Source of the DNA: Ornithinibacillus bavariensis
GTDB taxonomy: Bacteria; Bacillota; Bacilli; Bacillales; Amphibacillaceae
Assembly (NCBI RefSeq): GCF_018333235.1
Contig: NZ_BORP01000001.1
Location: 744,001 to 808,000, forward strand
Direction: 5' to 3'
Length of the DNA: 64,000 bases
The notes beneath the pieces were generated by a model. That model was given only the letters and a program-made list of their open reading frames with translations. It had not been told where the DNA came from and made no database searches. The position numbers and the translations under genes are program-made. This document shows positions 1-8,952 of this stretch, piece after piece; position 1 is the first letter of the stretch, and each line of letters opens with the position of its first letter.

Positions 1-25
1 GTATGATTGAGAGTGAGGAATTTAA

Positions 26-415
26 ATGAATATCATAAAAAAGGTAGTCATTAAACAGGTCATTACTGAAAATAGTAAATCAGCTTTAAAACAAAAATTC
101 AATAATCAAAAAATGCGTCTTGAACAAGAGTGTCAACAGCTGTTATTTGAACAGCGAAAATTACAAAATAAAAAAGGTATCTCTAAGCAACAGCTTCAAA
201 GTCGTTTTCAGCAAGAAATCAAAAAACGGAAAGAAAAAATCAACCTTATCGTCTTTAAAATAGAACAACTAGAAATGCTCGATATTGGAAGTGAAATTGT
301 GGAAGGTGAAGTTGAGGCTCTTGTTGAAGTGAATGTTGGTACGCATTGGAATGAATTAATAGAACAAACAGCAATCGTTATAAAAGATGACATTGTAATT
401 CGGATTGATAAATAG
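26..415 (+). CDS. ylqD: YlqD family protein
   Basis: A 129-residue protein of unknown biochemical role. It is recognised mainly from its place directly before rimM-trmD-rplS, where ylqD lies in Bacillus. The middle of the protein (about residues 18-80) is rich in Lys, Gln and Glu and looks like a long coiled coil. The C-terminal part (about 85-128) looks like a small beta domain. There is no signal peptide or membrane segment. The ATG start follows a GAGG site. The gene ends 13 bases before rimM, so the two are probably co-transcribed. The ten bases before it could end with the stop codon of ylqC (khpA), but too little is present to call that gene. Confidence 0.8.
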   Translation: MNIIKKVVIKQVITENSKSALKQKFNNQKMRLEQECQQLLFEQRKLQNKKGISKQQLQSRFQQEIKKRKEKINLIVFKIEQLEMLDIGSEIVEGEVEALVEVNVGTHWNELIEQTAIVIKDDIVIRIDK

Positions 416-428
416 TGGGTGAGATAGA

Positions 429-944
429 ATGAATGAAAAAATGTACACGGTAGGAAAGATTATTAATACACATGGAATACGTGGCGATGTAAAGGTTTTG
501 CGTATCAGTGATTTTGATGAACGATTTAATATTGGGAATACGCTTTACCTGGTAAGTGATCAGAAAAAGATAGAAGAACTGATTATCGATGGACATCGGA
601 TACACAAGGGATATGATTTAATACATTTTCAAGGGTTAAATAATATTAACGATGTAGAGCATTTTAAAGGCTCTTTTTTAAAAATTACAGAATCCCAGCT
701 AACTGAATTAGAAGAAAATGAATATTACTATCATGAGATAATTGGCTGTGAAGTGTATACAACCTCTGGTGAAGCAGTCGGACATATAAAAGAAATCCTA
801 TCACCGGGTGCCAATGATGTTTGGGTAGTTCAGCGACAAAGCGGGAAGGATATACTGATTCCATACATCGAGGATGTTGTTCTTGAAATCGATGTGGAAG
901 GAAAGAAAGTAGTAATTGAACCAATGGAAGGATTGCTAGAGTAA
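429..944 (+). CDS. rimM: 16S rRNA processing protein RimM
   Basis: RimM is a 30S assembly factor that binds ribosomal protein S19 and helps mature the 16S rRNA 3' (head) domain. The protein is 171 residues, the usual length. The N-terminal RimM beta-barrel starts with the typical pattern [17 protein letters not shown] at residues 6-22. A PRC-barrel domain fills about residues 95-170, with the [10 protein letters not shown] motif near 121. The gene overlaps trmD by one base (TAATG), which suggests translational coupling. This rimM-trmD pairing is conserved across bacteria. Confidence 0.97.
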   Translation: MNEKMYTVGKIINTHGIRGDVKVLRISDFDERFNIGNTLYLVSDQKKIEELIIDGHRIHKGYDLIHFQGLNNINDVEHFKGSFLKITESQLTELEENEYYYHEIIGCEVYTTSGEAVGHIKEILSPGANDVWVVQRQSGKDILIPYIEDVVLEIDVEGKKVVIEPMEGLLE

Positions 945-1678
945 TGCATATTGATATATTAACGCTATTTCCAGAAATGATTGAAGGCGTGTTTAATACA
1001 TCCATACTAAAGAAGGCTCAGGATAAAAATAGCTTTAGCTACCAACTGGTTAATTTTCGCGATTATACAACCAACAAACATCATAAAGTGGACGATTATC
1101 CATACGGTGGTGGAGCTGGGATGGTCTTAGCACCACAGCCTATTTTTGATGCTATGGAAGCAATTACGAAAAAAAGGCCCTCTAAACCTCGAGTTTTATT
1201 AATGTGTCCTCAGGGTGAGAGATATACGCAGAAGAAAGCTGAAGAACTGTCGAGAGAAGAGCATTTAATCATTATATGTGGTCATTATGAGGGGTACGAT
1301 GAACGTATCCGAGAACATTTAGTTACTGATGAAATCTCCATTGGAGATTATGTATTAACTGGTGGAGAGCTAGGTGCAATGGTAGTAGTGGATAGTATCG
1401 TTAGATTGTTGCCTGATGTACTAGGCAATAGTGAGTCAGCTCCGATGGACTCGTTTTCATCTGGTTTATTAGAGCATCCTCACTATACGAGACCAGCTGA
1501 TTTTAGGGGAATGAGGGTTCCAGATGTGCTACTTTCAGGTGACCATGCAAAAATCGATGCTTGGAGACATAGAGAATCACTAAAGAGAACACTTCAACGT
1601 CGTAAGGACTTATTAAACAATTATCCTCTTTCGGAAGAAGATAGATTGATTCTAAAGGAAATAATGGACGATAAATAA
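944..1678 (+). CDS. trmD: tRNA (guanine-N1)-methyltransferase TrmD
   Basis: TrmD methylates G37 of tRNAs that have G36, using S-adenosylmethionine, and so prevents +1 frameshifting. The 244-residue protein has the SPOUT trefoil-knot motifs: GGGAGM at 55-60, [11 protein letters not shown] at 111-121 and [15 protein letters not shown] at 132-146. These form the AdoMet and tRNA sites. Length and motifs are complete. The start codon overlaps the rimM stop by one base. Confidence 0.98.
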   Translation: MHIDILTLFPEMIEGVFNTSILKKAQDKNSFSYQLVNFRDYTTNKHHKVDDYPYGGGAGMVLAPQPIFDAMEAITKKRPSKPRVLLMCPQGERYTQKKAEELSREEHLIIICGHYEGYDERIREHLVTDEISIGDYVLTGGELGAMVVVDSIVRLLPDVLGNSESAPMDSFSSGLLEHPHYTRPADFRGMRVPDVLLSGDHAKIDAWRHRESLKRTLQRRKDLLNNYPLSEEDRLILKEIMDDK

Positions 1679-1737
1679 GGAAGATGTCGTATGGATTTAG
1701 ATTACATCTTCGTCGTAGAAAAATAAAAAATAAAAGA

Positions 1738-1766
1738 TTGAAGTCTACTTCTTGTTATGGTATATT
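1738..1766 (+). promoter_or_regulatory. SigA-type promoter for rplS
   Basis: TTGAAG, a 17-base spacer and TATATT lie between trmD and rplS. Transcription would start near 1773 and give a leader of about 90 bases before rplS. This is a pattern match only. Confidence 0.65.
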
Positions 1767-1772
1767 ATTTAT

Positions 1773-1862
1773 TGTGCTTAAGTGCGCTTAAGTGCTTATA
1801 AACGATGTTCCGCTGTTACATAACGTGTAATAAGAGCATTGGTTTGGAAGGAGTGAAGCAGG
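1773..1862 (+). promoter_or_regulatory. Candidate L19 autoregulatory leader upstream of rplS
   Basis: The roughly 90-base untranslated leader of rplS begins with a tandem decamer GCTTAAGTGC (1776-1785 and 1786-1795). Each copy contains CTTAAG, so alternative pairings are possible. Low-GC Firmicutes are known to have an L19 leader RNA in this position that controls rplS. The position fits; the structure match has not been tested. Confidence 0.45.
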
Positions 1863-2207
1863 ATGCAAAAATTAATCGAAGAAATCACAAAAGATCAACT
1901 TCGTACTGATCATCCTGATTTCCGCCCAGGAGATACTGTTAAAGTTCACGTTAAGGTAGTAGAAGGAACTCGTGAACGTATCCAGGTTTTCGAAGGTGTC
2001 GTTATTAAACGTCAAAACGGTGGAATCAGCGAGACATTTACTGTAAGAAAAATTTCTTATGGTGTTGGTGTAGAACGTACTTTCCCAGTACATTCACCTC
2101 GTGTTGATAAAATTGAAGTTACTCGCCGCGGTATTGTTCGTCGTGCGAAACTTTACTATCTTCGTAACCTACGCGGAAAAGCAGCGCGTATTAAAGAGCG
2201 TCGATAA
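1863..2207 (+). CDS. rplS: 50S ribosomal protein L19
   Basis: Ribosomal protein L19 sits at the 30S-50S interface and forms intersubunit bridges. It is 114 residues, full length. Family motifs include [12 protein letters not shown] (about 21-32), [12 protein letters not shown] (about 39-50) and the basic C-terminal tail [19 protein letters not shown]. Codon use is strongly biased, as expected for a highly expressed gene. A GGAAGGAG site precedes the ATG. The gene has its own promoter and is followed by a terminator at 2235-2266, so it can be made separately from trmD. Confidence 0.99.
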   Translation: MQKLIEEITKDQLRTDHPDFRPGDTVKVHVKVVEGTRERIQVFEGVVIKRQNGGISETFTVRKISYGVGVERTFPVHSPRVDKIEVTRRGIVRRAKLYYLRNLRGKAARIKERR

Positions 2208-2234
2208 GAAAAGAATACAAAATCAAAAGTTAGA

Positions 2235-2266
2235 AAGGAGCTTGGTACATGTTCAAGCTCCTTTTT
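2235..2266 (+). terminator. Rho-independent terminator after rplS
   Basis: Stem AAGGAGCTTG pairs with CAAGCTCCTT around a 9-base loop and is followed by a T run. Confidence 0.85.
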
Positions 2267-2360
2267 ACTTAAGAAAATCCTTCAGCCAGTTTCATAAGGG
2301 ATAAAAGAATGATAATATTAATAATGTCATCCATATTGTAGGTTTTGGAGGTTCTAGAAA

Positions 2361-2909
2361 ATGGCAAAGACAAAAGAAAAAAGTGATTGGTTTGATTGGG
2401 TTAAAGCCTTATTAATAGCATTTGTATTAGCTTTTCTCGTTAGAACATTTCTTTTCACACCAATAGTTGTCGATGGCCCATCTATGCAGCCAACACTACA
2501 TAATCGTGACCAAATGATAGTAAATAAATTTATTTATCGTATTGATGAACCAGAAAGATTTGATATTGTTGTTTTTCATGCGAATGATCAAAAGGACTTT
2601 ATAAAACGAGTTATTGGGCTGCCTGGTGATCATGTAGCATATAAGGACAATGTTTTATACATAAATGGACAACCTATAAAGGAAAAGTTTTTTCAAGATG
2701 ATAATATAGTAATGACATATGATTTTACGTTAGAAGAAGTTACCGGGAATTATTCAACCGTTCCCGAAGGACATGTCTTTGTATTAGGAGATAACCGTAC
2801 GAATTCTACTGACAGTAGAATACTTGGACCGATACCAATTGATCAAATAGTTGGGAAGGCGAGTGTCATTTATTGGCCATTTGATCGTATGCAGTTGTTA
2901 GGAGAGTAG
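2361..2909 (+). CDS. lepB: Type I signal peptidase
   Basis: This membrane enzyme cleaves signal peptides from secreted preproteins on the outer face of the membrane. At 182 residues it matches the short Bacillus SipS/SipT type. A single N-terminal membrane segment spans about residues 13-34. The catalytic Ser is S41 in DGPSMQPTL and the general-base Lys is K82 in DFIKRVIGLPGD. The conserved GDNRTNSTDSR box lies near 144-154. Its position between rplS and rbgA is shared with several Bacillaceae. It is 7 bases upstream of rbgA. Confidence 0.95.
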   Translation: MAKTKEKSDWFDWVKALLIAFVLAFLVRTFLFTPIVVDGPSMQPTLHNRDQMIVNKFIYRIDEPERFDIVVFHANDQKDFIKRVIGLPGDHVAYKDNVLYINGQPIKEKFFQDDNIVMTYDFTLEEVTGNYSTVPEGHVFVLGDNRTNSTDSRILGPIPIDQIVGKASVIYWPFDRMQLLGE

Positions 2910-2916
2910 ATTTTAT

Positions 2917-3771
2917 ATGACAATTCAGTGGTTTCCAGGACATATGGCAAAAGCAAGAAGGGAAATTGAAGAAAGACTGAAGTTAGTTGACTTTGTCATG
3001 GAGCTAGTCGATGCAAGGGCACCACTATCTTCGCAAAACCCAATGCTCCAGCAAATATTACAGCAAAAATCAAAAATGATGTTACTCATGAAGCGTGATT
3101 TAGCAGATGCAAAAATTACGGAAGATTGGATAGCTTATTTTAAAGAGAGAGGTATTCCCGCATTAGCCGTAAACGTAAATGATAAGGCTGATATTAGTCG
3201 TGTAATTCAGCTCGCAAAAGAATTAGGACAGCAAAAATTAGAAAAAATGATTAAAAAGGGTATTAAACCTAGACCAGCTAGGGCTATGATTGTGGGTATA
3301 CCGAATGTAGGAAAGTCAACTTTAATTAATCGGCTAGCAAATAAGAAAATTGCTAAGGTTGGAGACAGGCCAGGTGTCACGAAACAGCAGCTTTGGATAA
3401 AAGTGAAAAAGGATTTTGAGTTACTTGATACGCCTGGAATCCTTTGGCCTAAATTTGAGGATCAGATCGTCGGCTATCGATTAGCTGCTATTGGTACGAT
3501 TAAAGACCAATTATTGTCATTGCAAGATATCGTTGCTTTTGTTCTTCGCTATTTACAAGAGAATTACCCTAGCCTTTTGCTGGAACGGTACCAAATAGAA
3601 GTCTCGGAGGATGATATGCTGGAAGTTTTTATCCAAATTGGTAAGCTTCGAGGTGCCTTAGAAAGCGGGGGAAATGTTAATTTTGATAAGGTTGCTGAGA
3701 TTGTACTACGTGATTTAAGGACTGGTAGACTTGGAAATATTACCCTAGAAAAACCAGTAACGGAAGAATAA
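2917..3771 (+). CDS. rbgA: Ribosome biogenesis GTPase RbgA (YlqF)
   Basis: RbgA is a circularly permuted GTPase needed for late 50S assembly, including incorporation of L16. The protein is 284 residues. In permuted order it shows the G4-equivalent position at 58-61, the P-loop GIPNVGKST at 127-135, the G2 Thr at 155 and the G3 DTPG at 171-174. The C-terminal ANTAR-like RNA-binding region follows residue 200. The canonical G4 motif NKxD is here MKRD, so the base-contacting Asn is replaced by Met. Everything else, including the N-terminal IQWFPGHMAKA, is typical. Confidence 0.95.
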   Translation: MTIQWFPGHMAKARREIEERLKLVDFVMELVDARAPLSSQNPMLQQILQQKSKMMLLMKRDLADAKITEDWIAYFKERGIPALAVNVNDKADISRVIQLAKELGQQKLEKMIKKGIKPRPARAMIVGIPNVGKSTLINRLANKKIAKVGDRPGVTKQQLWIKVKKDFELLDTPGILWPKFEDQIVGYRLAAIGTIKDQLLSLQDIVAFVLRYLQENYPSLLLERYQIEVSEDDMLEVFIQIGKLRGALESGGNVNFDKVAEIVLRDLRTGRLGNITLEKPVTEE

Positions 3772-3809
3772 GGCATCCATCAATTTAGATGGATGTCTTT
3801 TCTTTTTTC
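3772..3809 (+). terminator. Terminator after rbgA
   Basis: GGCATCCATC pairs with GATGGATGTC around a 6-base loop and is followed by a T-rich tract. Confidence 0.8.
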
Positions 3810-3850
3810 TAATTCTGCCGATATAGAACATAAGGGAAAGGAAATTAAAA

Positions 3851-4624
3851 ATGAAAGCTCAATCTATTAATGAAATAAAGGCATTGTTTCAAGCAGGGAA
3901 GCTAAAAGAAGCGGACATTCTGACGTTAAAAAACGATCAGCGCAAAGGCGTTCAACAGATTGTCTCGTCCTATGAAAAACAATTATTGAAAGAGAAAGCG
4001 TTAGAGCAACTTTTCCAAGAAATGAGTACATATGAAAGAGTTAGCTATGAAAAAGGAAAATATCTAGTAGCTGGGGTTGATGAAGCGGGAAGAGGCCCAC
4101 TTGCTGGACCTGTTGTGGCTGCAGCGGTGATACTACCAAGAGATTTTAAGTTACTAGGTTTAAATGATTCTAAGCAATTAGCAGAACAAAAAAGGGAAGA
4201 GTACTTTGCTGTAATTAAAGAGGAAGCTATAAGCTATGGAATTGCAATAATAGATAATCAAACAATAGACAATCTAAATATTCTTGAAGCAACCAAAATG
4301 GCAATGCATAAAGCAATAGGTCAATTACAACCTCCAGCTGAGCATGTATTAATAGATGCTGTTCAACTTGAGAATCTACATTGTTCATCTGAATCTATTA
4401 TTAAAGGTGATGCGAATAGCATTTCAATTGCAGCTGCTAGCATATTAGCAAAAGTAACTCGAGATCGTATCATGAAGGAAATTGATAAACAATATCCGAT
4501 GTATGATTTTCGATCGAATATGGGCTATGGTACAAAAGCTCATTTGGAAGGATTACAAATGTACGGAATATCACCATATCATCGTCAATCATTTGCACCT
4601 GTTCGCGATTGTCAAAAAGGATAA
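3851..4624 (+). CDS. rnhB: Ribonuclease HII
   Basis: RNase HII cuts the RNA strand of RNA-DNA hybrids and removes single ribonucleotides from DNA. The protein is 257 residues, the Bacillus length, including an N-terminal substrate-binding extension of about 70 residues. The catalytic acids are visible: D77 and E78 in AGVDEAGRGPLAG, D170 in LIDAV and D188 in KGDANSISIAAAS. The ATG follows a GGAAAGGA site. Transcription is probably separate from rbgA because a terminator intervenes. Confidence 0.97.
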   Translation: MKAQSINEIKALFQAGKLKEADILTLKNDQRKGVQQIVSSYEKQLLKEKALEQLFQEMSTYERVSYEKGKYLVAGVDEAGRGPLAGPVVAAAVILPRDFKLLGLNDSKQLAEQKREEYFAVIKEEAISYGIAIIDNQTIDNLNILEATKMAMHKAIGQLQPPAEHVLIDAVQLENLHCSSESIIKGDANSISIAAASILAKVTRDRIMKEIDKQYPMYDFRSNMGYGTKAHLEGLQMYGISPYHRQSFAPVRDCQKG

Positions 4625-4658
4625 AGTGAGGTGTTTTAAGCTGAATATACAACAAATA

Positions 4659-6353
4659 ATGGGAAAAGTGATTGCAAATCTGAGACAAGATGGTCAAGCT
4701 TTAAGACCTGGTCAAATTGTACAAGGGAAAATAGTAGCGATTTATCCAAATAATAAAGCTCAGATTCAGCTCGGAACAACATTATTGATTGCCCAATTAG
4801 AGGCAGCATTGGAGGTTGGTGCTAAGTATCATTTTCAAGTTCAGGAGGGAAGAGAAATTCCTCAATTAAAGGTAATTGGAGAGGCCCTAAGACAGTCACA
4901 GCTCAGTAACGCTGAAAGTCTCTTACAGCAATTTGGAATAAAACCAACAAAAGGCAATGCAGAATTCGTTGAGCTTTTATTACAACAGAAAATCCCCTTT
5001 GAGAAAGACCAGTTACAGCAAGCAGTGTTGTTATTAGATCGCGCAGGAAACAGGTTATTAGCTCAGCAGGTATTACTAGAAATGTTTTCTAATAGGATGC
5101 CGATAACACCGAATATTTATCTCTCCCTATTTTTAAGGGAAAGTAATGAATTTTATAGTCAGCTTCTGTTACTTGAACAGACGCTTCAACAAGAACAGAA
5201 ACTCAATCACCAAGTAAAGCAGCAATTAATGACACTGTTAGCTCGATATACAGGGAGTTCAGAGAATTACAAATTTGAATTAGTTCAGCGACTGACAGAT
5301 AATCCAGCAACATTTAACTTTTTAAAAGCAATTCGTTTCATTAATCGTGACATGCAATATTCAGATTGGGGACAACAGTTACAGCAAACAAATAAACAAG
5401 ATGCTAGTGTTATGGTTACTGAGTATAATCATAATAGGATTTTACAAGTGCTAACGAATATTTTACCTAAAGCCCCAGTAATCCGCGATCAGGCAGCTTT
5501 ATTTCTACAAACATGGGGAAATTTACTACATGAAAGTGTTACCAAGGGAATGGCATTACCTGAAGAGCAGTTTGGAAAACTTACATATGACTTACAGCAA
5601 ACAATGAGAACTGTTGCGCAACAAGTAGATTTTCAGGTCCTTAATACTCCAAAGGATTTGCGAAATATTATTATTGATCTAGAGATTTTAGCAAACCAAG
5701 AGAACCAAACAAAAATAGGTGAACATCATACTAGAATACTAAAGGATTTATTTTTGGAACAAACAAGAAATGTTCTAACTCAATCTGGTTTAAATTATGA
5801 AAAAGTAATTCACCAGGAGGAGATGAATCCTCAGCATACGTTAAAAGGCTTGGTAACTCAATTAATGCAACAATCTGATGGTAATACGCAGGAAGTGGCT
5901 ACAAGGTTGTTACATTTTATGAATGGTGTCCAATTACAATCTATTCAGGAATCTGACAATTTTTTACAAGCGCAATTAGTTATTCCAGCGGGTAAATTTG
6001 GGCTAAGCTCCGATATTGAATTATCCTTTGAGGGTACTAAAAATAAAGATGGAGAGTTGAATAAAGAGTTTTGTAGAATTATGTTCTTTTTAGAATTGAA
6101 TCATATTGAAAAAACAGTGATTGATATGCACGTTCAAAAGCGTACTATATCCTTGACGATATTAAATGATTATCCAATAGATGAAACCATCCATCATTTA
6201 AAATCTGGATTAAAAGAAGGTTTGGCAAAAATTGATTACCAGTTAACATCCGTTACATATAAACCATTATCGAATAATCAATTAGCTGACAAAAAGGATA
6301 AAATTCCTGAAAAACAGCATGAAACCTATCGAGGAGTTGATTATCGGATATGA
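4659..6353 (+). CDS. ylqG: YlqG family protein, FliK-like C-terminus
   Basis: A protein of about 564 residues with no known activity. In Bacillus, ylqG follows rnhB. The first 50 residues look like a small beta domain (GQIVQGKIVAIY). The middle is Gln- and Leu-rich and mostly helical. The last 110 residues (from about QLVIPAGKFG) resemble the FliK C-terminal hook-length-control domain in layout: a beta segment with FLELN, MHVQKRTISLTI, then an amphipathic helix. The start is uncertain. ATG 4659 has no Shine-Dalgarno site, but a CTG at 4641 has GAGGTG seven bases upstream. The gene overlaps ylqH by four bases (ATGA), so the two are coupled. The FliK link is an inference. Confidence 0.75.
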   Translation: MGKVIANLRQDGQALRPGQIVQGKIVAIYPNNKAQIQLGTTLLIAQLEAALEVGAKYHFQVQEGREIPQLKVIGEALRQSQLSNAESLLQQFGIKPTKGNAEFVELLLQQKIPFEKDQLQQAVLLLDRAGNRLLAQQVLLEMFSNRMPITPNIYLSLFLRESNEFYSQLLLLEQTLQQEQKLNHQVKQQLMTLLARYTGSSENYKFELVQRLTDNPATFNFLKAIRFINRDMQYSDWGQQLQQTNKQDASVMVTEYNHNRILQVLTNILPKAPVIRDQAALFLQTWGNLLHESVTKGMALPEEQFGKLTYDLQQTMRTVAQQVDFQVLNTPKDLRNIIIDLEILANQENQTKIGEHHTRILKDLFLEQTRNVLTQSGLNYEKVIHQEEMNPQHTLKGLVTQLMQQSDGNTQEVATRLLHFMNGVQLQSIQESDNFLQAQLVIPAGKFGLSSDIELSFEGTKNKDGELNKEFCRIMFFLELNHIEKTVIDMHVQKRTISLTILNDYPIDETIHHLKSGLKEGLAKIDYQLTSVTYKPLSNNQLADKKDKIPEKQHETYRGVDYRI

Positions 6354-6631
6354 AACTAAAAAGACAAAAGGCAGTAGCATTATCATATGACCCGAGAAAA
6401 GATTATGCGCCTAAGGTGACGGCAACAGGGAAGGGACTAATTGCTGAAGAGATTATTCAGAAAGCGAAAGAAAATCAGATTCCTATTATGGAAGACCATA
6501 CACTTGTCGAATTACTAGCAGAGTTAGATATTAATGAAAAAATCCCTAAAGAGCTTTATCATGCAGTGGCTGAAGTCTTTGCTTTTATTTATCGAACTGA
6601 TCAACGATTTGAAGGGATTAAGAAAGACTAG
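6350..6631 (+). CDS. ylqH: FlhB C-terminal-domain homologue YlqH
   Basis: A 93-residue soluble protein that matches the cytoplasmic domain of the flagellar export gate protein FlhB but lacks its four membrane helices. By eye it aligns along its length with the end of the FlhB encoded at 32766-33845. Shared segments include AVA..YD, AP.V...GKG, I...AK.N and the end IP.E.Y.AVAE..A..YR. The self-cleaving NPTH tetrapeptide of FlhB is absent; the equivalent place reads YDPRK. Its start overlaps the ylqG stop. A role as a partner of YlqG is inferred from this layout. Confidence 0.88.
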   Translation: MKLKRQKAVALSYDPRKDYAPKVTATGKGLIAEEIIQKAKENQIPIMEDHTLVELLAELDINEKIPKELYHAVAEVFAFIYRTDQRFEGIKKD

Positions 6632-6659
6632 TATTTCCGACATATTTTTTACTCTTTTC

Positions 6660-6688
6660 TTGTGCAATTTTCTGTTTTTTAATACAAT
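6660..6688 (+). promoter_or_regulatory. SigA-type promoter for sucCD
   Basis: TTGTGC, a 17-base spacer and TACAAT, 35 bases before the sucC ATG, which has a GGGAGG site. Confidence 0.6.
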
Positions 6689-6722
6689 AAAAATGCAGTG
6701 AATTTTGATGGGAGGACAAAGA

Positions 6723-7889
6723 ATGAATATTCATGAGTATCAAGGGAAAGAAATTTTACGCAAATATGGTGTAAAAGTTCCTAATGGATATGTTGCATAT
6801 ACAGTAGATGAAGCTGTAGAGGCAGCGGAGAAATTAGGCACTTCTGTTACTGTAGTAAAAGCACAAATTCACGCAGGTGGCCGCGGTAAAGCGGGCGGTG
6901 TTAAGGTAGCTAAGAATTTAGATGAAGTTCGTACATATGCAAATGAAATTCTTGGTAAAACCCTTGTAACACATCAAACTGGCCCTGAAGGTAAAGAAGT
7001 GAAACGTCTTTTAATTGAAGAGGGCTGTGATATTAAGAAAGAGTATTATATCGGTGTAGTACTTGATCGTGCTACCTCTCGAGTTGTCATGATGGGCTCT
7101 GAAGAGGGTGGTACTGAAATTGAAGAGGTGGCAGCGAAGACACCTGAAAAAATCTTCAAAGAAATTATTGACCCTGTTGTTGGTTTATCCGGATATCAAG
7201 CTCGTAGACTAGCATTTAATATGAATATTCCAGATGAATTAATTAATAAAGCAGTGAAATTCATGTCTGGCCTTTATCAAGCATTTGTAGAAAAAGATTG
7301 TTCGATCGCAGAAATCAACCCACTTGTTACAACGGGTGATGGAGAAGTGTTAGCACTAGATGCAAAATTAAACTTTGATGATAACGCTTTATATCGTCAA
7401 AATGATGTAGTGGAATATCGTGATTATGATGAAGAAGATGAAAAGGAAATCGAAGCATCTAAGTATGACCTTAGCTATGTTGCATTAGATGGTAATATCG
7501 GTTGTATGGTTAATGGTGCAGGGCTTGCAATGTCAACTATGGATATTATTAAATTCTATGGCGGCGAACCGGCTAACTTTTTAGATGTTGGGGGCGGTGC
7601 AACTGCTGAAAAGGTTACAGAAGCGTTTAAAATCATTTTGTCCGATAAAAATGTAAAAGGTATTTTTGTCAATATCTTTGGCGGCATTATGAAGTGTGAT
7701 GTTATAGCTGAAGGTGTTGTAGAAGCTACAAAACAAGTAGGATTAAATTTACCTTTAGTTGTTCGTCTAGAAGGAACGAATGTTGACCTAGGTAAGAAAA
7801 TTCTAAACGAATCTGGGTTAAATATTATTCCTGCTGATTCTATGGCTGATGGTGCAGAAAAAATTGTATCTTTAGTAAAAGGTGCATAA
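6723..7889 (+). CDS. sucC: Succinyl-CoA ligase beta subunit
   Basis: With SucD this makes the TCA-cycle enzyme that interconverts succinyl-CoA and succinate with formation of ATP or GTP. The protein is 388 residues. It starts with the conserved [17 protein letters not shown]. An ATP-grasp fold fills about residues 1-240, with [15 protein letters not shown] near 46-60. The C-terminal CoA-ligase domain contains [15 protein letters not shown]. The start at 6723 was chosen because GGGAGG lies 8 bases upstream; an in-frame ATG at 6705 has no such site. sucD follows after 55 bases. Confidence 0.98.
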   Translation: MNIHEYQGKEILRKYGVKVPNGYVAYTVDEAVEAAEKLGTSVTVVKAQIHAGGRGKAGGVKVAKNLDEVRTYANEILGKTLVTHQTGPEGKEVKRLLIEEGCDIKKEYYIGVVLDRATSRVVMMGSEEGGTEIEEVAAKTPEKIFKEIIDPVVGLSGYQARRLAFNMNIPDELINKAVKFMSGLYQAFVEKDCSIAEINPLVTTGDGEVLALDAKLNFDDNALYRQNDVVEYRDYDEEDEKEIEASKYDLSYVALDGNIGCMVNGAGLAMSTMDIIKFYGGEPANFLDVGGGATAEKVTEAFKIILSDKNVKGIFVNIFGGIMKCDVIAEGVVEATKQVGLNLPLVVRLEGTNVDLGKKILNESGLNIIPADSMADGAEKIVSLVKGA

Positions 7890-7944
7890 TCGGATAATAA
7901 ATCTTGTATATTAATAGACTAGTTTTTGGAAAGGACGGACGAAA

Positions 7945-8847
7945 ATGAGTGTTTATGTTAATAAAGATACAAAAGTAATTGTCCAAGGTATCACTGGTGG
8001 TACTGCTAGATTCCACACCAAGCAAATGCTTGAGTATGGCACTAAAATAGTTGGTGGTGTGACACCAAAAAAAGGCGGTACAGAGGTTGAAGGTGTACCT
8101 GTATTTAATACTGTGAAGGAAGCGGTAGATGCAACAGGTGCAACTGCATCTGTAATATATGTTCCTGCTCCTTTTGCCGCAGATGCAATTTTAGAAGCAG
8201 TAGATGCAGAGCTAGACCTAGTTATTTGTATTACAGAGCATATTCCAGTCCTAGATATGGTTAAAGTAAAGCGTTATATGGAAGGTAAGAAAACGCGTTT
8301 AGTAGGACCAAACTGTCCAGGTGTCATCACTCCTGGTGAATGTAAGATCGGAATTATGCCAGGATATATCCATACAAAAGGACATATTGGAGTTGTATCT
8401 CGTTCTGGAACATTAACATATGAAGCAGTTCATCAATTATCCCAAGCTGGCTATGGTCAAACTACAGCAGTAGGAATCGGTGGAGACCCTGTAAACGGTA
8501 CTAATTTCATTGATGTACTAAAAGCATTTAATGAAGACCCAGAAACATATGCAGTCGTAATGATTGGTGAAATTGGAGGTACTGCAGAAGAAGAGGCTGC
8601 TGAGTGGGTTAAAGCAAATATGACAAAACCAGTAGTAGGCTTTATAGGTGGAGCAACAGCACCTCCAGGAAAACGAATGGGCCATGCTGGAGCAATTATC
8701 TCTGGTGGTAAAGGTACCGCAGAAGAGAAAATACGTGTGATGAATGAATGCGGAATTGAAGTTGCTGAAACACCAGCGGTTATTGGAGAAACAATGATTC
8801 GTGTTCTTAAGGAAAAAGGATTAGCTGAAAAATGTAAAACTCACTAA
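7945..8847 (+). CDS. sucD: Succinyl-CoA ligase alpha subunit
   Basis: This is the CoA-binding and phosphohistidine subunit of succinyl-CoA ligase. It is 300 residues. The N-terminal CoA-binding Rossmann fold carries [13 protein letters not shown] (about 13-25). The active-site histidine that is phosphorylated is H247 in [13 protein letters not shown]. The protein is full length. A strong hairpin at 8891-8926 ends the sucCD unit. Confidence 0.98.
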   Translation: MSVYVNKDTKVIVQGITGGTARFHTKQMLEYGTKIVGGVTPKKGGTEVEGVPVFNTVKEAVDATGATASVIYVPAPFAADAILEAVDAELDLVICITEHIPVLDMVKVKRYMEGKKTRLVGPNCPGVITPGECKIGIMPGYIHTKGHIGVVSRSGTLTYEAVHQLSQAGYGQTTAVGIGGDPVNGTNFIDVLKAFNEDPETYAVVMIGEIGGTAEEEAAEWVKANMTKPVVGFIGGATAPPGKRMGHAGAIISGGKGTAEEKIRVMNECGIEVAETPAVIGETMIRVLKEKGLAEKCKTH

Positions 8848-8890
8848 TACCTTTTAGGTAATTTTCACTAATATTTTTTCTCGAAATGAA

Positions 8891-8926
8891 AAGGAATCTA
8901 AAAGAGTTAATTCTTTTAGATTCCTT
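8891..8926 (+). terminator. Hairpin terminator after sucD
   Basis: A perfect 15-bp stem, AAGGAATCTAAAAGA with TCTTTTAGATTCCTT, around a 6-base loop. The following T run is short, so termination may be partial. Confidence 0.7.
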
Positions 8927-8952
8927 CCTTAATATAGAAAGGAAGTGAAGCT

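Noticed and set aside
1-10. A possible end of ylqC (khpA) with TGA at 8-10.
   Set aside because: Only two codons are visible, so the gene cannot be supported from sequence.
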